The notes: a model not told the origin generated them from the letters alone. A DNA stretch of 55,565 bases from Arthrobacter sp. SPG23 (GCF_000876655.1 NZ_JYCN01000007.1:1-55565); one strand, 5' to 3'; positions 32,732 to 41,268 are shown, counted from the first letter of the stretch. Numbers and translations are program-made.

Positions 32732-33607
32732 ATGAGCCCGGGAGACGACGTGAAGACCTTGACTGACCGCATTACCGACCGGTGGGGGCGGTGGGTGGTG
32801 CCGTACGCAGCCCTCTGGATCACCATGCTGATTGGCGGCGTGATCGTTGTGACGCTGGCGTTCCTCGGCGCCGAAGTCTACGACAACGTGGTGGATGAGG
32901 CCGGCCTCGCCAACCTGGACAAGCCGGCGCTGGCGCTATCGGAGGACCTCCGGACCCCCTGGCTCAATTCCGCGGTCACCGCCTTCACCAATATTGGCGG
33001 CGGGATCGGCATGCCGATCCTCGGCAGCATCCTGACGGCGTGGCTGACGTGGGCAGGGCGCACATGGCGGCCCCTCATTCTGGTAGGCGGCGCCGCGGCT
33101 GCTTCGGTCACTGCAACAACGTTTGGCAAGAAGCTCTTTGGCCGCACCCGCCCGGACCATGCAGACGCTGTTCCGCCTTACGAAGATTCGCCGTCATTTC
33201 CCAGCGGGCACACGCTCAACACCACCGTCGTGATCGGACTGGTGGTCTATCTGGCCTGCCTACAGATCCAGCGGACCGTGGCGCGGGTGTCCATGATCAC
33301 GGCCGGTTCCCTCTTCATCATCGCCATGGGCCTGAGCAGGGTGTTCCTCGGCCACCACTGGCTGACTGACGTCATCGCCGGATGGCTCCTTGGCATGGCC
33401 TGGGTGGGAATCGTGATCCTTGCCCACAGGCTATTCCACGTGATGCGGCACCGCGAGCATGCCGGTCCTGCCCCGACGTTCGACCACCCGGTGCTCCGGG
33501 ACGAACTTGCGGCCCACCATGCCGCACACCGTGCCGAGGACCACTCCGAGGGCAAGGACAGCCCCGGGCAGGCCCACGGCTCACGCAGGGACACTACCTC
33601 CGGGTGA
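32732..33607 (+). CDS. PAP2 family phosphatase
   Basis: 291 aa integral membrane phosphatase. All three catalytic motifs are present: KKLFGRTRP, FPSGHT and SRVFLGHHWLTD, containing the nucleophilic and acid/base His. Several transmembrane helices surround them, and a His/Asp-rich soluble tail of 50 residues follows. Substrates are likely lipid phosphates such as undecaprenyl pyrophosphate or phosphatidate. ATG 32732 is used; GTG 32750 with GGGAG upstream is a possible alternative. Ends 12 bp before upp. Confidence 0.9.
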   Translation: MSPGDDVKTLTDRITDRWGRWVVPYAALWITMLIGGVIVVTLAFLGAEVYDNVVDEAGLANLDKPALALSEDLRTPWLNSAVTAFTNIGGGIGMPILGSILTAWLTWAGRTWRPLILVGGAAAASVTATTFGKKLFGRTRPDHADAVPPYEDSPSFPSGHTLNTTVVIGLVVYLACLQIQRTVARVSMITAGSLFIIAMGLSRVFLGHHWLTDVIAGWLLGMAWVGIVILAHRLFHVMRHREHAGPAPTFDHPVLRDELAAHHAAHRAEDHSEGKDSPGQAHGSRRDTTSG

Positions 33608-33613
33608 TAGTTT
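33608..33613 (+). promoter_or_regulatory. -10-like box TAGTTT for upp
   Basis: TAGTTT, 6 nt, ATG 33620. It overlaps the end of the PAP2 gene; no ribosome site is seen, so a leaderless upp message is likely. Confidence 0.5.
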
Positions 33614-33619
33614 TGACCC

Positions 33620-34255
33620 ATGCGCACACTCGTCGTGGACCACCCGCTGGTCGCTCACAAGCTCACCGTTCTGCGGGACAAGAACACCCCTTCCCCGGTC
33701 TTCCGGCAGCTCACCGAGGAGCTCGTCACGCTCCTCGCCTATGAGGCCACGCGGGACGTCCGCACCGAGCCCGTCACCATCGAAACGCCGGTCAGCACCA
33801 CCATCGGCACCGCCTTCACCAAGCCCACGCCGCTGGTGGTTCCCATCCTCCGTGCCGGACTGGGCATGCTCGAGGGCATGACCAAGCTGGTGCCCACTGC
33901 CGAGGTCGGCTTCCTGGGAATGGCCCGCGATGAAGAGACCCTGGACATCATCACCTACGCCGAGCGGCTCCCCGAGGACCTCACGGACCGGCAGATCTTT
34001 GTCCTGGACCCCATGCTCGCCACCGGCGGCACGCTGCGCGAGGCCATCAAGTTCCTCTTCAAGCGAGGCGCCTCCGACGTCACCTGCATCTGCCTGCTGG
34101 CCGCGCCGGAGGGCCTGGCCAAGCTGGAGGAAGAGCTTTCCGACGCCAACGTGACCATTGTCCTGGCCTCCATTGACGAGAAGCTCAACGAGAAGTCCTA
34201 CATCGTGCCGGGCCTCGGCGACGCCGGAGACCGTCTCTACGGCATCGCCGGCTAG
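33620..34255 (+). CDS. upp: Uracil phosphoribosyltransferase
   Basis: 211 aa, typical size. Salvage of uracil with PRPP to UMP in the cytosol. The PRPP loop [15 protein letters not shown], the [13 protein letters not shown] strand and the C-terminal [16 protein letters not shown] uracil-binding end are diagnostic. A TANNNT box 6 nt before ATG 33620 gives it its own start. A 30-bp perfect palindrome follows the gene. Confidence 0.96.
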   Translation: MRTLVVDHPLVAHKLTVLRDKNTPSPVFRQLTEELVTLLAYEATRDVRTEPVTIETPVSTTIGTAFTKPTPLVVPILRAGLGMLEGMTKLVPTAEVGFLGMARDEETLDIITYAERLPEDLTDRQIFVLDPMLATGGTLREAIKFLFKRGASDVTCICLLAAPEGLAKLEEELSDANVTIVLASIDEKLNEKSYIVPGLGDAGDRLYGIAG

Positions 34256-34290
34256 TTGCCGGGCTGAATCTTCAAGCCGTGGCTGCGGGC

Positions 34291-34320
34291 CGGGGACTGC
34301 GTTCCGGAACGCAGTCCCCG
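34291..34320. repeat. Perfect 30-bp palindrome after upp
   Basis: Left arm CGGGGACTGCGTTCC (34291-34305) is followed directly by its exact reverse complement (34306-34320) with no loop. It may fold as a transcript hairpin ending upp, but the zero-length spacer and absent T tract are atypical of terminators and more like a binding site or mobile palindrome. Confidence 0.9.
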
Positions 34321-34378
34321 TCCCGCACCCGCGTTCCCGGGAAGCGATCGCCCCCTTCCGGTTTCCGGCGGCCACGGC

Positions 34379-34384
34379 TAGCCT
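34379..34384 (+). promoter_or_regulatory. -10-like box TAGCCT for the VOC gene
   Basis: TAGCCT, 7 nt, ATG 34392; no ribosome site. Leaderless pattern. Confidence 0.45.
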
Positions 34385-34391
34385 GTGGCCC

Positions 34392-34769
34392 ATGGACTGG
34401 AAACTTGAACTGGTGTTTGTTCCTGTGTCCGACGTGGACCGTGCCAAGGATTTTTACGTCAACAAGGTGGGCTTCAACGCCGACTACGACGAACGGCCCG
34501 TGGAGGGCATCCGCTTCGTCCAGCTGACCCCGCCGGGCTCTGGCTGCTCGATCGCCATCGGTGAGGGCCTCAATGACGCTCCGCCGGGCACCGCTCCCAG
34601 CCTGCAGCTGGTAGTCAGCGACATCCAGGCCGCGCACAAGCAGCTCAAGGACAACGGCGTTGACGTCAGTGACGTGGACGTTCAGGACTGGGGCCACTTC
34701 GTCCATTTCGCGGACCCGGACGGCAACAAATGGGCCGTCCAGTACATCCCCCACCGCCCGAACGGCTGA
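34392..34769 (+). CDS. VOC (glyoxalase/bleomycin resistance fold) protein
   Basis: 125 aa with two beta-alpha-beta-beta-beta halves. LVFVPVSDVDRAKDFYVNKVGF is the first VOC module and SLQLVVSDIQAAHKQLKDNGV the second; the end FADPDGNKWAVQYIP is typical of the family. The classical His of the first metal strand is not evident, so it may be a small-molecule-binding rather than metalloenzyme member. Substrate unknown. Confidence 0.88.
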   Translation: MDWKLELVFVPVSDVDRAKDFYVNKVGFNADYDERPVEGIRFVQLTPPGSGCSIAIGEGLNDAPPGTAPSLQLVVSDIQAAHKQLKDNGVDVSDVDVQDWGHFVHFADPDGNKWAVQYIPHRPNG

Positions 34770-34813
34770 GCCACACGATCGGTCACCGTTGCAGTGTGGG
34801 GCAGGATGGAAGC

Positions 34814-35518
34814 ATGAGCTTTCACACCGACGCCACCGCACAGGTTACCGACGCCTCGGCAGCCGACACCGTTACCGCCCGGGGCGTACTGTTCGACATG
34901 GACGGCACCCTGGTTGATTCCACGGCCGTTGTAGAGCAGGTGTGGGGCGAATTTGCCGCCCGATACGACCTGGACATCGCCGAGATCCTCCGGACTTCCC
35001 ACGGCGTCCAGGCCGGGGATACAGTACGCCGTTTTGCGCCTGCCGGCACCGATGTTGTAGCCCTCACCGCGGAACTGGGCGCAATGGAGCGGGTCCGGAC
35101 TGACGGTATTGTGGCCCTCCCCGGGGCCGCTGAACTGCTGCGCAGCCTTCCGGCGGATGCCGTGGCGCTGGTGACCTCCGCCGACCGGATCCTCGCCGAT
35201 ATCCGAATGGGCGCCGCGAACCTGGCCGTGCCCGCCATTGCCGTCACGGCCGACCGTGTCACCCGGGGCAAGCCGCATCCGGAAGGCTACCTCCGGGCCG
35301 CCGAACTCCTCGGCGTGGACCCGGCCGATGCGCTGGTCTTTGAGGACGCCCCGGCGGGCATTGCGGCTGGAGTTGCCGCCGGGATTCGGACCATTGCCAT
35401 CGGACCCAACACCGGTCCGCTGCCGGACGGTGTCCTGCACATCACCGATTACACCGCAGTTTCCGTCACCACGAACGTGGACGCTGCAGGGGTCAGGCGG
35501 ATTTCCTTCCGCTTCTGA
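34814..35518 (+). CDS. HAD superfamily phosphatase (subfamily IA)
   Basis: 234 aa. Motif I FDMDGTLVDS holds the nucleophilic Asp, VTSAD is motif II, RGKPHPEGY contains the motif III Lys and FEDAPAG is motif IV. The helical cap insertion follows motif I, so it is a beta-phosphoglucomutase/phosphoglycolate-like or sugar-phosphate phosphatase. The first 22 residues are polar and dispensable-looking. ATG 34814 has GGAAG and also CAGGAT 6 nt upstream. Confidence 0.9.
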   Translation: MSFHTDATAQVTDASAADTVTARGVLFDMDGTLVDSTAVVEQVWGEFAARYDLDIAEILRTSHGVQAGDTVRRFAPAGTDVVALTAELGAMERVRTDGIVALPGAAELLRSLPADAVALVTSADRILADIRMGAANLAVPAIAVTADRVTRGKPHPEGYLRAAELLGVDPADALVFEDAPAGIAAGVAAGIRTIAIGPNTGPLPDGVLHITDYTAVSVTTNVDAAGVRRISFRF

Positions 35519-35585
35519 GGCCCAACCCGGCTCCATGTCCAGTAGTCTCAGTGAAGACGGCTGGCTCTTATCTTGGGGGATAGGG

Positions 35586-35954
35586 ATGACCGAAATTCCG
35601 ATCGACGGCGACAGGGGCACTGTCCAGCTGCGGGGCGGTGTCCTGCATGTGCGTTGGATTCCAGGCCTGGCCATTTGCGAGGAAGCTGCCGTGGCCGTGA
35701 TGTCGGCCGTCAACGAGTTGAGCCGCGGACGGTCGTTTCCGATGCTGGTGGACATGGCTGCGACGGCCACCATGAGTCGCGGTGCCCGGCGCGTCTTTGC
35801 CAGTCCCAGCACTGTTGCCAGGGTGGCGCTCCTTGGATCGTCCCCGGTGGACCGGGCTCTCGCCAATTTCTTCCTCCGTATTCACTCTCCGGCCGCTCCG
35901 ACGCGTTACTTCACCTGCCCGGAGGAAGCCATGCGGTGGCTCCGGTTCCCTTAG
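35586..35954 (+). CDS. Small STAS/SpoIIAA-like hypothetical protein
   Basis: 122 aa. Alternating strands and helices (GTVQLRGGVLHVRWIPGLAI, AVAVMSAVNELSRGRSFPMLVDMAATATMSRGARRVF) resemble the SpoIIAA/SEC14-like STAS fold; the LVDMAATATMSRGARRVFAS stretch recalls families of actinobacterial proteins of unknown role. The phosphoacceptor Ser of anti-sigma antagonists is not clearly identifiable. ATG 35586 follows GGGGGAT; an upstream ATG at 35535 lacks such a site. Confidence 0.68.
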   Translation: MTEIPIDGDRGTVQLRGGVLHVRWIPGLAICEEAAVAVMSAVNELSRGRSFPMLVDMAATATMSRGARRVFASPSTVARVALLGSSPVDRALANFFLRIHSPAAPTRYFTCPEEAMRWLRFP

Positions 35955-35970
35955 CCGTCACCTCTAGCCG

Positions 35971-36897
35971 TCACCGTAGGTATGGCGCACCCGGTGCGAG
36001 TTCCGCCCGCAGGTCCGCAACCGGAATGCGGCCTGTTGCCAGGTCGCGGGCGAGGCGGCCCATGCCGCGCAGGTCGGCGAGGGCGGTCTGCATGAGGTCA
36101 ACGCCGGCGTCTCCACCGTCGGTCCAGTCCACCGGAACCTCGTGCACTCGCAGTCCGCACTTTTCGGCCAGGACCAGCATCTCGGTGTCGAAAAACCAGG
36201 CGCTATCCGCCGTGTGCGGCAGGATGTGCCGGGCAACATCTGCACGGATGGCCTTGAAACCGCACTGTGCATCGCTGAAGTGCGCACCCATCAGCGCATG
36301 CAGCAGGAAGTTGTAGCCGCGGGAGATGAACCCGCGCCATGGTTCGCGGGCAACACGGGAAGTTCTTGCCAGCCGGGTGCCAATCGCAAGGTCCGAATGC
36401 CCGGACACGAGCGGTGCCACCAGGGGAGCGAGGGCTGCGAGGTCGGTGGAAAGGTTCACATCCATGTATGCCAGTACGGGTGAGGGCGAGGCCAGCCACA
36501 CCGTCCGAAGGGCATTGCCGCGGCCTTTGGAGGCGAGCCTGACCACAGCAACCTCGCGGAGTTCCCGGGCCACACGCTCGGCGACCTTGAGCGTGCCGTC
36601 AGTGCTGGCATTGTCCGCCACCGTGATCCGGAAGGCGTGCGGAAACGTGCCGGCCAGATAGGGGTGGAGCTGGCGGAGGGAGTGCTCCAGGACCTGTTCC
36701 TCGTTGTACACCGGGATGACCACATCGAGGACAGGCAATGTTGTCGCTGCATGCGCCGTGATCGCCCTTGCGATGGGCGCGCGGCGTGCGTATCCCGGGA
36801 CAGGGAGCGTCGGGGCGGGAGAGCCCGGCCGGGCGTCGACGGCGGCCCGCGGTTGCGGGTGCAGCAGGGGTCCCGTGGCCAGGTCTGTGGGCGTCAT
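35971..36897 (-). CDS. Family 2 glycosyltransferase (dolichyl-phosphate glucosyltransferase-like)
   Basis: 308 aa. VVIPVYNEEQVLEHSL, DNASTDGT, GRGNALR, GFKAIRAD and FFDTEMLVLAEKCGLRVHEVPVDW are signatures of GT2 enzymes that load glycosyl groups on polyprenyl phosphate. The usual DADLSTD reads DVNLSTD, changing the second Asp of the metal motif to Asn. About 50 Ala/Pro-rich residues precede the catalytic domain. There are no C-terminal membrane helices. CATAGT lies 6 nt before ATG 36897, a leaderless pattern. Probable role in polyprenyl-linked glycan synthesis. Confidence 0.88.
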   Translation of the reverse strand: MTPTDLATGPLLHPQPRAAVDARPGSPAPTLPVPGYARRAPIARAITAHAATTLPVLDVVIPVYNEEQVLEHSLRQLHPYLAGTFPHAFRITVADNASTDGTLKVAERVARELREVAVVRLASKGRGNALRTVWLASPSPVLAYMDVNLSTDLAALAPLVAPLVSGHSDLAIGTRLARTSRVAREPWRGFISRGYNFLLHALMGAHFSDAQCGFKAIRADVARHILPHTADSAWFFDTEMLVLAEKCGLRVHEVPVDWTDGGDAGVDLMQTALADLRGMGRLARDLATGRIPVADLRAELAPGAPYLR

Positions 36898-36903
36898 GGT
36901 TCA

Positions 36904-36909
36904 ACTATG
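36904..36909 (-). promoter_or_regulatory. -10-like box CATAGT for the GT2 gene
   Basis: Minus-strand CATAGT, 6 nt, ATG 36897; no ribosome site. Confidence 0.4.
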
Positions 36910-36992
36910 GTGCCGCCGCATATGAAGGATTTAGGCCAAAGCTGTGTGGCCGCTGTGGGATTTGCCGGGCACGGAAGCCGGAACGGAAACGA

Positions 36993-37030
36993 CGGCGGTG
37001 CTCCCACCGTCATTGGTGGGAGCACCGCCG
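36993..37030 (-). terminator. Terminator of the secreted-protein gene
   Basis: A 16-bp perfect stem (36993-37008 with 37015-37030, loop GTCATT), with a T-rich stretch (TCGTTTCC) following on the minus strand, just beyond the stop of the gene at 37038. Confidence 0.75.
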
Positions 37031-37037
37031 CCGCGGT

Positions 37038-37508
37038 TTATGCGTCAGGGGCGAGCAACGAGCAGATGTTCGTGGCTGTCCCGGATCCTGAGAATCTCCG
37101 CAATTCGTTGCCTTGGGAGTCCACAGAGAAATTCACATTTCCCCGCGTGAGGAAAAGCCCGTCAGGAGACGGGAGCTGAAGAAGGTTGTTGCCGGTTGCC
37201 TTCACCTCGATCACATTTTCGCTTGGAAACGAAAAGAAAAGGACGCCCGTGATGACCAACTTCACGGTCTTTCCATCCGGCCCCTTCAGGGTGATCTTCA
37301 GCGCCGGGGAAGTGCTGATGATGTCACCGGAGGGAGTCGTGATGTTCTTGGCCTTGCCGGTGACTTCACCGATGACAGGAAATCCACAGTTGGTGAATGT
37401 GGCGGGTCCGTCGACCGTGATCGGCGGCCCCGAAGGCGCGGCGGCGGCCGGGGTGGCGGCCGCGAAGATTGAGGCCAGGACGGCCGTCGGAACTAACCAT
37501 TTTTTCAT
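37038..37508 (-). CDS. Secreted hypothetical protein
   Basis: 156 aa. A clear signal peptide (MKKWLVPTAVLASIFAAATPAAAA) precedes a beta-rich mature domain with two Cys (FTNCGFP and TNICSLL) that could form a disulfide. The mature part (DGPATFTNCGFPVIGEVTGKAKNI, LKITLKGPDGKTVKLVITG) looks like an Ig-like or bacterial beta-sandwich fold; no family is named with confidence. The Lys count and lower GC content differ from neighbours. ATG 37508 starts directly at MKK; the frame continues upstream without signal logic. Terminator follows. Confidence 0.8.
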   Translation of the reverse strand: MKKWLVPTAVLASIFAAATPAAAAPSGPPITVDGPATFTNCGFPVIGEVTGKAKNITTPSGDIISTSPALKITLKGPDGKTVKLVITGVLFFSFPSENVIEVKATGNNLLQLPSPDGLFLTRGNVNFSVDSQGNELRRFSGSGTATNICSLLAPDA

Positions 37509-37675
37509 TGTTGTGCTCCCTGCATCTTGATGACGGCGCTGGCGCCGGCAGCCGCTTGGAAGACGATTGAAAGCGGCGGCGACCAAGAGTCACTCCTGGA
37601 CCTTGTGAAAACCTTGTGGCCCCGAAACGGAGCACGAAGGTTCCCGGACGCAGCGGAGGCATACACGCCAAAAAG

Positions 37676-37711
37676 CGGTGGCCCCGAATCCGGGTGGATT
37701 CGGGGCCTCCG
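37676..37711 (-). terminator. Intrinsic terminator of the transglycosylase-like gene
   Basis: Stem GGCCCCGAATCC/GGATTCGGGGCC (37680-37691 with 37696-37707) extended by GCGG/CCGC across a T-T mismatch, followed on the minus strand by TTTTT (37671-37675). A textbook rho-independent terminator. Confidence 0.88.
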
Positions 37712-37744
37712 CTGTTGCGAACCAAGATGGCTACAGGTGCCGGC

Positions 37745-38518
37745 TTAGTACCAGTTGTTGGCGTAGTGGAAGTCCAGGGCGCCGCAGGGGGAGCCGTAGC
37801 GTTCCTTCACGTAGTTCAAGCCCCAGTTGATCTGGGTGCGGAAGTTGGTGAGGTAGTCGGACCCGGCGCTGGCCATCTTTTCGGCCGGCAGCGACTGGAC
37901 AATGCCGTACGCGCCACTGCTGGCGTTCGTGGCGGTGGTCTTCCAGTCCGATTCCTTGGTCCAGAGCGTGGTGAGGCACTGCATCTGGTCAGCCGCCCAG
38001 CCGTACGTGCCGAGCTGCGAGGCAGCATATGCCTGGGCAGCTGCGGGATCGTCAACGGCGACGGGCGGTGCCGGGGCAGGAGCCGGTTCGGGGGCTGCTG
38101 CAGGTGCCGGTGCGGGGGCCGCTGCAGGTGCTTCCGGTGCCTTCTCCGCCGGCTTCTCCTCCGACGACTGCGCGGTCACGCTGACAGAGGCCGGTGCGGG
38201 CATGGCGGAAACGAGGATCTTTTCGAACGCGAGCTTCGATTCGGCGTCGGCCGTTGTCGCTGTGGTTCCTGAACCCGTTGCCGATGTTGCGGGGGCTACG
38301 GGTTCGGAAGCCTGGCCGGCGGCGCCGACGCCAATCAGCACGGCGCAGGCGGTGGCTACTACGGCGGCACGGCGGCCGGAGCCCTGCAGGCCGGCAGTGA
38401 ACCGGGACAGCGGGGACGCCGTGGCGGCTGGTTCAGCACGGTGGCGTGAATGGTGCGCAGGCGCTGCGGACTTGTGGGAAGCGGGCTCAGGACGTACTTC
38501 TGGTGTGGATTTAGTCAT
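37745..38518 (-). CDS. Secreted lytic transglycosylase-like (SLT/Rpf-like) protein
   Basis: 257 aa. A basic N-terminus and membrane/signal segment (AAVVATACAVLIGVGAAGQA) lead to a Pro/Ala/Glu-rich linker and a C-terminal lysozyme-like domain of about 80 residues: LTTLWTKESDWKTTATNASSGAYGIVQSLP contains the catalytic Glu (KESDW) and the conserved GAYGI motif; GSPCGALDFHYANNWY ends it. It probably cleaves or remodels peptidoglycan outside the cell. Preceded by a c-di-AMP (ydaO) riboswitch, a known control of cell-wall hydrolases in actinobacteria, and followed by a strong terminator. Confidence 0.9.
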   Translation of the reverse strand: MTKSTPEVRPEPASHKSAAPAHHSRHRAEPAATASPLSRFTAGLQGSGRRAAVVATACAVLIGVGAAGQASEPVAPATSATGSGTTATTADAESKLAFEKILVSAMPAPASVSVTAQSSEEKPAEKAPEAPAAAPAPAPAAAPEPAPAPAPPVAVDDPAAAQAYAASQLGTYGWAADQMQCLTTLWTKESDWKTTATNASSGAYGIVQSLPAEKMASAGSDYLTNFRTQINWGLNYVKERYGSPCGALDFHYANNWY

Positions 38519-38529
38519 GGTTGCCTCTC

Positions 38530-38700
38530 GATGCCGGCGGAGTTAGCTGTCGGGTTCGGATGAGGTCATCCGGCCGCACGGAACTTCACGTGTCGGCTTC
38601 ACCCCAAGGGCGGCAATGCAGAATGCCCGGAGACCTGGGTCCCCCGCCTCTGCCTGATCATGAGGAAATCCGGGTAGCGGCAGAGTTTGGCGTCCATCCG
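38530..38700 (-). ncRNA. ydaO-yuaA riboswitch (cyclic di-AMP sensing)
   Basis: The minus-strand leader of the transglycosylase-like gene contains the conserved ydaO blocks in order: GGGGGACCCAGG (38634-38645), TTGGGGTGAA (38598-38607) and CCCGACAGCTAACTCCG with the closing GCCGGC (38533-38554). ydaO RNAs bind cyclic di-AMP and switch genes off, usually for cell-wall hydrolysis or osmotic response. The borders are estimated from the motifs. The Shine-Dalgarno GAGAGG follows immediately. Confidence 0.92.
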
Positions 38701-38839
38701 GATATGCGGCCGGAACGGTGGCCGCACTCTAAAAACCGTACAGGAGTCCGGCGCTTAAGTCACATTTAGGTAACGAGGATCACGACGACGGCGCGTTGGC
38801 TTGCGCGTGCGCTGAACCTTTCACCCCAAGCCGAAGTCG

Positions 38840-40372
38840 CTAAGCGTCCGGCGATTCCACTGGCAGGCGCAGTGCGAACTCAGTACGTCCCGGGCGGGAG
38901 TTCACTTCCACGGTTCCGCCGTGCGCCTCCACGATTGACTGCACAATCGACAGGCCCAGGCCGCTTGTCCCCTCGGCTGCGGCGGTCCCGGCAGCGCCCG
39001 AACGCGCAGCGGATCCAGCCGGGCTGGTGCGGGCAGCGTCCGCCCTGGCAAAGCGTGCAAACACCCGGTCCACGAACTCCGGCGGAATCCCAGCACCGTT
39101 GTCCGTCACTGTTACCACGGCGCTGCCGTCGGCCGAGCGCATCACTCCGGTGACCACGGTGGTGCCCGGCTCCGTATGCTTGCGTGCATTGGAGAGCAGG
39201 TTGGCCAGCACTTGGTGCAGCTGCTTGGCATCGCCGCGCACCACCACGGGCTCTTCGGGCAGTTCGAGCTGCCAGATGCGGTCCGGAGCCATGACCTTTT
39301 CGTCGCTGACGGTTTCCACTGCCAGCTGTGTCAGGTCCACGTCGCTGATCTTCAGCGGCTGGCCTTCGTCCAGCCGGGCCAGCAGGAGGAGGTCCTCCAC
39401 CAGGGTGGTCATCCGTTCGGACTGGCTCTGCACCCTGGCGAGTGACTTCTTGCCGTCGGGGGTGAAGTCCTCGGTCATCCGCATCAGCTCCGTGTAGCCG
39501 CGGATAGCCGTGAGCGGCGTGCGCAGCTCGTGCGAGGCGTCGGCCACGAACTGGCGCACTTTGGTCTCGCTCTGCTGCCGGGCCTCCAGTGCCTTGGAGA
39601 CGTTGTCCAGCATGAGGTTGAGGGCGTGGCCCACGCTGCCCACTTCAGTTCCAGGATGAGCGTTCGACGGCGGGACGCGGACTGCGAGGGCCACCTCACC
39701 GGCGTCGAGCGGCAGTTGCGAAACCTGCGTGGCGACTTCGGACAGTTGCTCGAGGGGTTTCATGGTGCGTCGGATCAGCACTGTTCCGGCAAGGCCGATC
39801 AGGACGAGGCCGCCCATCGAGACGATCACCATCGTCCAGACCAAAGAGCTGAGCGTGTTCTGTTTTTCGTTGAGCGGAAGTCCGGTGACAACCACGTCCC
39901 TGTCCACCGCCTCCACCGCCACCAGGCGGTAGGAGCCGGTGGACAGGGCCCGATCGACGGGTGTTCCGTCGTGCTGGAGTGCCAAGAGGATCTGATTGTC
40001 CTCGGGGGAGAGGGACGCCACGGTGGCGTCTTTGGCGAGGAACCCGGCGCTGCTGACGTTCCCGTTGTCAATGCGCGCGATGAGCGTCCCGACTCCTTGG
40101 CCCGGGCCTTCGAACCCGTCCTGCCTGCCGGACGGGTTGCTGGGCCGTGGTCGTCCTGCCTCGTTCGATAGCCGTGAGGCCTGCCCCAGCCGTTCATCGA
40201 GCTGCCTGGTCAGGAAGGAATCCATGGAGGCATAGCTGAAGAGGCCAATGGCGCCGCAGATGGCCACCAGCAGCGCCATGGCCACCAGGACCAGCCGGGT
40301 GCGCAGGTGCCACGTCGAAGGGTCGAGCCAGCGGCGGCGGTCTTTGCGGATTTCCCCGGAGAGTGTGGGCAC
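38840..40372 (-). CDS. Sensor histidine kinase
   Basis: 510 aa. Two transmembrane helices (about residues 26-48 and 183-205) bracket a periplasmic sensor domain, followed by HAMP, HisKA with FVADASHELRTPLTAIRGYTELM (phospho-His) and an HATPase (GLGLSIVQSIVEAHGG, VTDNGAGIP). Typical OmpR-partner EnvZ-like kinase. It lies 3 bp after the response regulator, so the two form an operon. The divergent neighbour is a DUF5666 protein gene, suggesting an envelope-linked signal; the stimulus is unknown. Confidence 0.94.
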   Translation of the reverse strand: MPTLSGEIRKDRRRWLDPSTWHLRTRLVLVAMALLVAICGAIGLFSYASMDSFLTRQLDERLGQASRLSNEAGRPRPSNPSGRQDGFEGPGQGVGTLIARIDNGNVSSAGFLAKDATVASLSPEDNQILLALQHDGTPVDRALSTGSYRLVAVEAVDRDVVVTGLPLNEKQNTLSSLVWTMVIVSMGGLVLIGLAGTVLIRRTMKPLEQLSEVATQVSQLPLDAGEVALAVRVPPSNAHPGTEVGSVGHALNLMLDNVSKALEARQQSETKVRQFVADASHELRTPLTAIRGYTELMRMTEDFTPDGKKSLARVQSQSERMTTLVEDLLLLARLDEGQPLKISDVDLTQLAVETVSDEKVMAPDRIWQLELPEEPVVVRGDAKQLHQVLANLLSNARKHTEPGTTVVTGVMRSADGSAVVTVTDNGAGIPPEFVDRVFARFARADAARTSPAGSAARSGAAGTAAAEGTSGLGLSIVQSIVEAHGGTVEVNSRPGRTEFALRLPVESPDA

Positions 40373-40375
40373 CGC

Positions 40376-41116
40376 TCAATCCGCCGGTTTGATGACGTAG
40401 CCCGCTCCGCGGACGGTGTGGATCATGGGCGGGTGCGTGGCATCCACCTTCTTGCGCAGGTAGGAGATGTAGAGCTCTACGATGTTGGCCTGGCCGCCGA
40501 AGTCGTAGTCCCATACGCGGTCCAGGATCTGGGCCTTGCTGACAACGCGCTTGGGGTTCTCCATGAGGTAGCGGAGGAGTTCGAACTGGGTGGCCGTCAG
40601 CTGCAGTTCCTCCCCGGCCCGCGTCACTTCACGGGTGTCTATGTTGAGGACGAGGTCGCCCACCACCAGTTCAGCGGTGTCCATGGCGGCCACGCCGGAG
40701 CGCTGTACCAGCCGGTGCAGGCGGAGGAGCACCTCTTCCATGCTGAAGGGCTTGGTGACGTAGTCGTCGCCGCCGGCCGCCAGGCCGAGGATGCGGTCCT
40801 GGACGGCGTCTTTCGCCGTCAAGAAGAGTGCGGGCACCTCCGGCGCGAAGGCGCGGATTCTGGTGAGCAGTTCGACGCCGTCGAACCCGGGAAGCATCAC
40901 GTCCAGGACCAGCACATCCGGGCGGAACTCCTTGGCGAGCTTCACGGCCTCGGGGCCGTCGGCAGCGACGGCCACGGACCAGCCGGCCATGCGCAGGCCC
41001 ATGCTCATCAGTTCGGAGAGGCTGGGCTCGTCGTCGACCACCAGGGCGCGGATGGGGGAGCCGTCCGGGTGGGTGAGCTGGGGAAGGTTGTTAGTCATGG
41101 AGTGCGAAGTGGCCAT
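40376..41116 (-). CDS. OmpR family response regulator
   Basis: 246 aa. Receiver domain with phospho-acceptor Asp in DVLVLDVMLPG, conserved FLTAKDAVQDR and TKPFSMEEV; C-terminal winged helix (TATQFELLRYLMENPKRVVSKAQIL, YISYLRKKVDATHPPMIHTVRGAGYV). Start ATG 41116; ATG 41098 (MTNNL) is also possible. Partner of the following histidine kinase. The divergent intergenic region holds AGGTCA-N5-TGACCT (41269-41285), which may be a target site. Confidence 0.94.
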   Translation of the reverse strand: MATSHSMTNNLPQLTHPDGSPIRALVVDDEPSLSELMSMGLRMAGWSVAVAADGPEAVKLAKEFRPDVLVLDVMLPGFDGVELLTRIRAFAPEVPALFLTAKDAVQDRILGLAAGGDDYVTKPFSMEEVLLRLHRLVQRSGVAAMDTAELVVGDLVLNIDTREVTRAGEELQLTATQFELLRYLMENPKRVVSKAQILDRVWDYDFGGQANIVELYISYLRKKVDATHPPMIHTVRGAGYVIKPAD

Positions 41117-41268
41117 GCGACAACTCTCCGATCTGTCGGTTAGTCCGCGCTATGGGCTTCCTGTGCGCAGCCTATGAATCACAGCCTAGCGAGCTGGAAG
41201 GGCCGCCGCGCGTTTCGCGGGCCGCCGGGTGCGGATCGGCTGCCAGCCGGGGTGAAGCGGGCCTCACA

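Noticed and set aside
40307..41143. Plus-strand frame opposite the two-component genes
   Set aside because: Antisense of intact response regulator and kinase.
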